Shown in pieces: positions 7,346 through 11,071 of a stretch of DNA of 11,071 nt. Under the pieces are notes generated by a model that worked only from the letters and a program-made list of their open reading frames with translations, did not search any database and was not told where the DNA came from. The stretch comes from Haloquadratum sp. J07HQX50 (GTDB taxonomy: Archaea > Halobacteriota > Halobacteria > Halobacteriales > Haloferacaceae), in contig KE356562.1 of assembly GCA_000416005.1 (NCBI GenBank), positions 250,884 to 261,954 of the forward strand, written 5' to 3'. Positions within the stretch are counted from its first letter, which is position 1, and every line of letters begins with the position of its first letter. Both the position numbers and the translations under genes were made by a program.

Positions 7346-7900
7346 TTAGAGCCCGGCGAGCGCAGGGAGCACTGAGTAGTACAACTCGTGGATGACAACG
7401 GCTACAAATGCTGTTATACCGCTCGACAAAAGCGCTGTATTCCACCGTACATCATCAGCAGTACACAGACCAAGCGCAGGAGTCCACGAACTGAGTGGCC
7501 ACAGCGGTTTCACTTTGAACCCTCCTCCGACAGTGAGAGCGTCTGTCGCGATATGAGTCAATAGCGATCCAGCAATGACTCCAGCTAAGAATATCCATAC
7601 CATGCTGGGTATCATTACTGTAGACGAGAGAATCTCATGCTCGACAGCGAGTCGCTGACTAACGTGGAATGGGTACGTCACTGTGCTTGCGGTAACGAAG
7701 GCGACGACGAGAGCAAACAGAACGCTATGCGTCGGCCCACGATGTCCAATGATGTTCGCTGGAATATACTGGTCTTGGTCTGGAACGTGAGTGGCTCCAA
7801 GCATCAATACAGTCGCGATGAGTCCAGACGGAAGGCCGAGCCCGAGTACCCAAAGCGCTCCCAAAATTAGGGTCGTTCCATAGTGTCCCTCTCGTTTCAT
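7346..7900 (-). CDS. YdjM/DUF457-type membrane-bound metal-dependent hydrolase
   Basis: This 184-residue integral membrane protein belongs to the YdjM-like family, annotated as metal-dependent hydrolases although the substrate is unknown. The hallmark polar residues sit at membrane edges: H6 in the N-terminal segment, H38 and D41 in THVPDQD, the motif HRGPTHS (53-59), HIATD (116-120), and the downstream KPLWPLS (131-137). Hydrophobic segments at about 9-36, 58-76, 95-115 and 157-180 predict four to five membrane spans. The length is typical of the family. An in-frame TGA three codons upstream fixes the ATG. It is divergent from the zinc-finger gene and has no obvious TATA box. In haloarchaea such genes are ordinary accessory genes and give no clear link to the defence-like neighbours. 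Confidence 0.85.
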   Translation of the reverse strand: MKREGHYGTTLILGALWVLGLGLPSGLIATVLMLGATHVPDQDQYIPANIIGHRGPTHSVLFALVVAFVTASTVTYPFHVSQRLAVEHEILSSTVMIPSMVWIFLAGVIAGSLLTHIATDALTVGGGFKVKPLWPLSSWTPALGLCTADDVRWNTALLSSGITAFVAVVIHELYYSVLPALAGL

Positions 7901-8094
7901 CGTCTCTCAGTTCGCGTCATCATACTAGTCTCCAGGTACCAGCCTGTCGTATGTATCGGACCCCCGAAAGGATAGCGTTCGCGGACGTGGTCTTGTGGTC
8001 CGTAGTAGGGGCTCACGGTCTGTGGATGAGATAGATCCGAGTCTCCAAAGCGGAACACAGAATTCGTGCGACGACACACTATCCCGTACAATTC

Positions 8095-8310
8095 ATGTCG
8101 ACGACCATCACGACTCCCGACGCAGATCAGGTGTGTATGTACTGTGAGTCACAGATCTCCAATCACGACCCAATCTGTGTCCGCGACTGCGAGAATGGCT
8201 GTGGATCGCCAGCATATTTTTGTAACTATGCTTGCCTTTCAGCACATATCAACGAACAGGGACTCATGATCGGGGATGCGTGTCAGTGGGATTCTGAGGG
8301 GTGTTGCTGA
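8095..8310 (+). CDS. Small cysteine-rich zinc-finger protein, 71 residues
   Basis: This acidic miniprotein carries CMYC at 14-17, further cysteines at 28, 32 and 36, then FCNYACLSAH (42-51) with C43, C47 and H51. The CxxC ... FC-x3-C layout is that of small treble-clef or MYM/DUF7576-like zinc fingers common in haloarchaea, which act in protein or nucleic-acid contacts and regulation. An extra cysteine tail (C63, C70, C71) could bind a second metal or be redox-active. The ATG at 8095 leaves only seven codons before the first-cysteine region, so it is the natural start. No TATA box is obvious. The gene ends head-on against the right-hand operon, sharing an inverted repeat at 8306-8368. No function can be assigned. 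Confidence 0.75.
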   Translation: MSTTITTPDADQVCMYCESQISNHDPICVRDCENGCGSPAYFCNYACLSAHINEQGLMIGDACQWDSEGCC

Positions 8311-8368
8311 GGAGAGAGTGACCAAATCCAGAGACTTCCGTTCGATATCACGGACTGAGTTCCTCAGC
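8306..8368. terminator. Inverted repeat between convergent genes
   Basis: GCTGAGGA (8306-8313) and TCCTCAGC (8361-8368) are perfect 8-base arms with a 47-base loop. The left arm overlaps the stop codon of the zinc-finger gene. The right arm also forms an alternative tight hairpin, CTGAG-TTC-CTCAG (8355-8367). Lying between two converging genes, it is a candidate bidirectional transcript-end structure, although no T-runs flank it. Confidence 0.45.
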
Positions 8369-8371
8369 GGT

Positions 8372-8833
8372 TCAATCCTGTGTCGCGCGGAGACTACTTA
8401 TCTCATCCTCAATATCCTCAAGAATCCCAACTTGCTCAGTCATTTGGTCCTCATCGCGGGTGCTCATGATGAACGAGACAAGATTGTCAAGATTCGAGCC
8501 AGGTTCATCAAGTATCTTATCTTTGAGTATTCTGGCCCCGCCAGCCCCATATCGCTGTAGAGTTTCGATTTGTGCCTCTGGCTCAAGAATCACTTCAGCT
8601 TCGTTATGATCGGCGTATGCCAACGCAGCAACAATCACTGACAGCCGTTGATTTTGGCTAATATAGTTCCACCGGACCTCCCCATCGTCATCAGGCTCCT
8701 CAACATACCTGTCCTGCGAGAATCCGACACTCGCCGCAAAGACCAACAAGCGCGTGTTCGACTCAAACGGCGCATCACCTTCGGCAAGCTTCGGGTAGAT
8801 CTCGTTCTTTTCGTAATAAAACGTCGCTGGCAT
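8372..8833 (-). CDS. Dnd-system-associated protein 4-like protein
   Basis: This 153-residue acidic protein resembles, from memory, the family named 'dnd system-associated protein 4', found beside DNA phosphorothioation genes. Matching features are an N-terminal stretch with PFESNTRLLVFAASVGF (22-38), a following aromatic strand near 53-59, the helix RLSVIVAALAY (63-73), and a YGAGGARILKDKI block (95-107) before a final hydrophobic helix DNLVSFIM. The molecular role of that family is unknown. Its ATG overlaps the stop of the ATPase gene (TGATG), with a G-rich GGGGG about 9 bases upstream, so translation is coupled. It is the last gene of the operon. An alternative is a DndE analogue, since DndE is also a small partner, but I see no DndE motif. 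Confidence 0.6.
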   Translation of the reverse strand: MPATFYYEKNEIYPKLAEGDAPFESNTRLLVFAASVGFSQDRYVEEPDDDGEVRWNYISQNQRLSVIVAALAYADHNEAEVILEPEAQIETLQRYGAGGARILKDKILDEPGSNLDNLVSFIMSTRDEDQMTEQVGILEDIEDEISSLRATQD

Positions 8834-10836
8834 CAGTGTGTTCCCCCAGTCGCCGCTATCTCTGTGTACTCGTATTCGTGCTCATCATGATACTGCAACT
8901 CGTACTGTTGGCCTGCGATATCTGCGAGCTCTCCAGCGACAGCATCACTCCACTGACTCTCGGTAACTAAGACGACCACCTGATCTGCCATTTCTGGAAG
9001 CTTTTGACTGACACGACGTTGATATGTTGGGTCAAGATATCCAAATGGAGAGTCCATCAGCATTGGATAGATGCCACCGGTGAAATAAGTTGCATCTTGA
9101 TCGGACTCATACCGCTCCCTTGCAAGTGAAACCAGCGAGGAAATAAACGAAAGGCTGGCAACCTGTCGTTCACCGGTTGATTTGGCGACGAGCTCTTCTT
9201 CAGTTTCACCGACGTCTTTCAATATCCGTAACGCGTAATTCTCAGTAATCTGCGCGTAGTATTCCTTCTCGATGATTGACTGAAAAGTATCATTGACTTT
9301 CTCATTAACCCTTTGACGGACCTTATTCTGATATCTTTTAAATAACGAGTTAATTTGTTCCCGAAGATACCCAGCTACCTGTGCACGTCGCCGTGCTTGA
9401 TTAGCCAGTTCGTTCTTTTCACGAGCGTCACTGATATTCTTCGTTATCGACTCAAGTGTTTCCTCATAATCTGCAATATCAGTCTCAATACCACCGATCT
9501 GCTTGTTGAATTCGGTAATATCCTCAGCGAGCTGTTTTCGGGTTTGCTCAAGCTCACCAATATTTTCCGTTTCAACCTCAGAGAGCGTGTCGCTGATTTC
9601 ATCAAGTTCCTCTTGAATCCGCCGTTGGCGGTCATGTTTACTGCTACGATCAGCGAGAAGCGAATCAACATCATCATAGAGATCTGCCTGCCTCTCACCA
9701 ATCTCAGAAAGTCGTCCGACAATATTCATAGCAGCCTCCTCCAGTTGTGTTGAACCCGCCCGCTCGCGCCACTCGGAAACCTCCTGACGCGCACGGGAAC
9801 CGTGATGTAGCGGTCGACCACAAATGCACTCCTCAATATCGAGAAGATCTTCGACAAACTTCGTTTTTATTTCTGAGGGAATCTCGCCTTTCCGACGCTT
9901 CTCTTGGAGCATCCGTGCTGTCGTTTCAACAGCCGGCATTGCAAAGGGGAGGTGTCCAGAGTCTGAGATCACTGACCCAATTTCATGGTGAAGAGCCTCA
10001 ATATCAGCCTCTACATTGTCGAGATCACTCTGTAGCCTGTCTCGCTTTTCTTGTAGTTCTTTACTATCTTCTAGCTCTACAAGACGCTGTTCAGTGTCGG
10101 TGAGTTCTTTTTCGGTTTCTTTTCGAGATTGCTGAAGGTTTTCACGCTCATTCTCAAGCAACTCGATGTTCGACTCAATGTCCTGCTTTTGGGAGACTAA
10201 CTCAGACAGTTCATTACTTCCATGCTCTTCCATGGTGTCCTCAAACCGACCCTCGACAGTATCGAGATGGCGAATTGCTCGCTCGAGTATCTCAAGCCCC
10301 ATTATATTTCGAATTGCTGATTTGACCTTCTCTTGACCGTCATCAGCAGTGAGCTCGCTTATCGTTTCGCCATCAAAGAAAAATATCTCACGAAGCCGTT
10401 GCGGGAGGATGGATTTTAACGCTGATTTCGGATTGCTACGTTGTTTGTAATTTCCGTGTTGATCGATGTACTCCAGTTGAAGATCTTGCTTGACTTGTGT
10501 CCCAGACAGATCAGTTTGCGACTGCTTTTGGAATACCTGCGTTCGTTCAGCTGTGTATTGATTTTCTTCGTGTTTGAACTCGAGCTTTACACGTGCAGCA
10601 ACCCGGTCGTTCACACCAATTTCATCGAGGGCTCGTTCAGTCACGATTTTATCGTCTTGTGGGAGCGTCAGATTGTTATAAAACAGCCATAAGAACGTAT
10701 TCAATAGTGTTGTTTTTCCTGCGCCGTTCTGGCCATGAATCACAGTTACGTTCTCAGATTCACGTTCAGAAAAATTGATCTGTTGTGTCCCATAGAATTG
10801 CCTGAAATTTTCGACTTCAAGCCGTTTGAGTTTCAT
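8833..10836 (-). CDS. DndD-like SMC/Rad50-type ATPase
   Basis: The 667-residue protein has split ABC-ATPase halves joined by a long coiled coil. The N-terminal half has ENFRQFYG (9-16), Walker A HGQNGAGKT (34-42) and FFFDGE (152-157), a box characteristic of DndD-like ATPases. Coiled coil covers about 205-290 and 360-485. The hinge has a CICG motif (C337, C339), a CxC variant of the Rad50 zinc hook. The C-terminal half has the ABC signature STGERQ (553-558) and Walker B PMLMDSPFGYLD (591-602). In Dnd systems DndD is a DNA-binding ATPase acting in phosphorothioate modification. The start is the ATG at 10836, preceded at 6 bases by GAGGT (10843-10847). A TTG one codon earlier is less likely. 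The ATG overlaps the previous stop as TGATG. No dndC or dndE lies in view, so this may be a variant or incomplete system. Confidence 0.85.
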   Translation of the reverse strand: MKLKRLEVENFRQFYGTQQINFSERESENVTVIHGQNGAGKTTLLNTFLWLFYNNLTLPQDDKIVTERALDEIGVNDRVAARVKLEFKHEENQYTAERTQVFQKQSQTDLSGTQVKQDLQLEYIDQHGNYKQRSNPKSALKSILPQRLREIFFFDGETISELTADDGQEKVKSAIRNIMGLEILERAIRHLDTVEGRFEDTMEEHGSNELSELVSQKQDIESNIELLENERENLQQSRKETEKELTDTEQRLVELEDSKELQEKRDRLQSDLDNVEADIEALHHEIGSVISDSGHLPFAMPAVETTARMLQEKRRKGEIPSEIKTKFVEDLLDIEECICGRPLHHGSRARQEVSEWRERAGSTQLEEAAMNIVGRLSEIGERQADLYDDVDSLLADRSSKHDRQRRIQEELDEISDTLSEVETENIGELEQTRKQLAEDITEFNKQIGGIETDIADYEETLESITKNISDAREKNELANQARRRAQVAGYLREQINSLFKRYQNKVRQRVNEKVNDTFQSIIEKEYYAQITENYALRILKDVGETEEELVAKSTGERQVASLSFISSLVSLARERYESDQDATYFTGGIYPMLMDSPFGYLDPTYQRRVSQKLPEMADQVVVLVTESQWSDAVAGELADIAGQQYELQYHDEHEYEYTEIAATGGTH

Positions 10837-10991
10837 CAATCGACCTCATCTTCAATGATTGACTCAACATCGTTATTGATTCCTATCGGACTGCCCATGT
10901 GTAACTTGTCTTTCTCTGCCTCAAGTACACGCTCCATTATACGACCGAGCTGCTGTTTATCAACGCCATCTGGGAGATCATCGGTAGTCAT
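10836..10991 (-). CDS. Small 51-residue protein, first gene of the DndD-like operon
   Basis: This frame was read directly: MTTDDLPDGVDKQQLGR, then a probable helix RIMERVLEAEKDKLHMG and an acidic tail ending in EDEVD. It is supported by a TATA box at leaderless distance, by acidic composition, and by a stop codon that overlaps the ATG of the ATPase (TGATG). Tiny helical proteins of about this size occur in front of DndD-like ATPases in some modification clusters, annotated 'DNA modification system-associated small protein'. The pattern of a leucine-rich helix followed by a G-containing turn and a second helix agrees with that, but the match is from memory and weak. It contains no zinc or DNA-binding motif. 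A role as a small subunit of the ATPase is inference from coupling. Confidence 0.65.
   Translation of the reverse strand: MTTDDLPDGVDKQQLGRIMERVLEAEKDKLHMGSPIGINNDVESIIEDEVD
10843..10847 (-). promoter_or_regulatory. Shine-Dalgarno GAGGT for the DndD-like gene
   Basis: GAGGT on the minus strand lies 6 bases before the ATG at 10836, inside the last codons of the 51-residue gene. It favours that ATG over the adjacent upstream TTG and fits re-initiation at the TGATG overlap. Confidence 0.55.
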
Positions 10992-11017
10992 CTATTCTCA
11001 TGTTACATATCTCTGAG

Positions 11018-11034
11018 ATTAAAGGTGTTTTTAA
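11018..11034 (-). promoter_or_regulatory. TATA box of the three-gene operon
   Basis: On the minus strand CTTAAAAACACCTTTAAT contains two A/T-rich boxes. TTTAAT (11018-11023) is centred about 29 bases before the ATG at 10991, the expected distance for a leaderless haloarchaeal transcript. The second box, CTTAAAA, would give a start a few bases further upstream. The promoter suggests that the operon begins here rather than being a continuation of genes beyond the window edge. Confidence 0.55.
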
Positions 11035-11071
11035 GACCACGAAGAGAGCCTGATGTCGTTGGAATTCCCCT

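Noticed and set aside
7982..8002. CGGAC/GTCCG inverted repeat in the divergent spacer
   Set aside because: The arms are only five bases, with no conserved context or promoter relation, and are likely chance.
7897..8091. 64-codon minus frame overlapping the start of the YdjM-type gene
   Set aside because: Its translation is basic, has no recognisable domain and ends a few bases inside the next gene. It most likely lies in the divergent promoter spacer.
10837..10839. TTG as start of the DndD-like ATPase
   Set aside because: The next codon is ATG, has GAGGT at 6 bases and forms the TGATG overlap with the upstream stop, so the ATG is preferred.
1..11071. CRISPR array, tRNA, rRNA or complete insertion sequence
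   Set aside because: No regularly spaced repeats, no cloverleaf-like sequence, and no transposase motif or terminal inverted repeat pair was found by eye.

Overview
The window looks like haloarchaeal (class Halobacteria) DNA. The predicted proteins are rich in Asp and Glu. Promoters are archaeal TATA-type rather than bacterial -35/-10 elements, and at least one gene fits a leaderless transcript. By eye, base composition is near half GC. That is low for most haloarchaea, so this is either an accessory island or a lower-GC lineage such as Haloquadratum. The sequence alone cannot separate these two. No tRNA, rRNA, CRISPR array or intact insertion sequence was seen.

Layout from left to right. 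Bases 1-195 hold several short inverted repeats and no convincing gene. Bases 196-2920 (minus) hold a 126-residue protein of unknown function, preceded by a 704-residue von Willebrand A (VWA) protein with a split four-cysteine zinc site. A 330-base divergent intergenic region with repeats separates these from a plus-strand AAA+ ATPase of the DUF4143-type archaeal family (3253-4812). In this ATPase the usual C-terminal nuclease lysine is replaced. Converging on it is a minus-strand DUF2075 helicase/ATPase fused to an N-terminal PD-(D/E)XK-like nuclease domain (5065-6951). After a 394-base stretch without a supportable gene come a minus-strand YdjM/DUF457 membrane protein (7346-7900) and a divergent 71-residue zinc-finger protein (8095-8310).

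The right end (8372-10991, minus) is a tight three-gene operon. It encodes a 51-residue small acidic protein, a DndD-like SMC/Rad50-type ATPase and a 153-residue protein resembling 'dnd system-associated protein 4'. Both gene junctions are TGATG overlaps, and a TATA box lies at leaderless distance from the first start codon. This resembles a module of the DNA phosphorothioate (Dnd) modification/defence family. No dndA, dndB, dndC or dndE is inside the window.

Taken together, an SMC ATPase module, a nuclease-helicase fusion, a P-loop ATPase and a VWA protein suggest a defence or mobile-genome-control island. The best candidate for something under-described is the right-hand trio, followed by the nuclease-DUF2075 fusion and the zinc-ribbon VWA protein with its small companion. 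Functional links between the separate transcription units are inference from proximity only.
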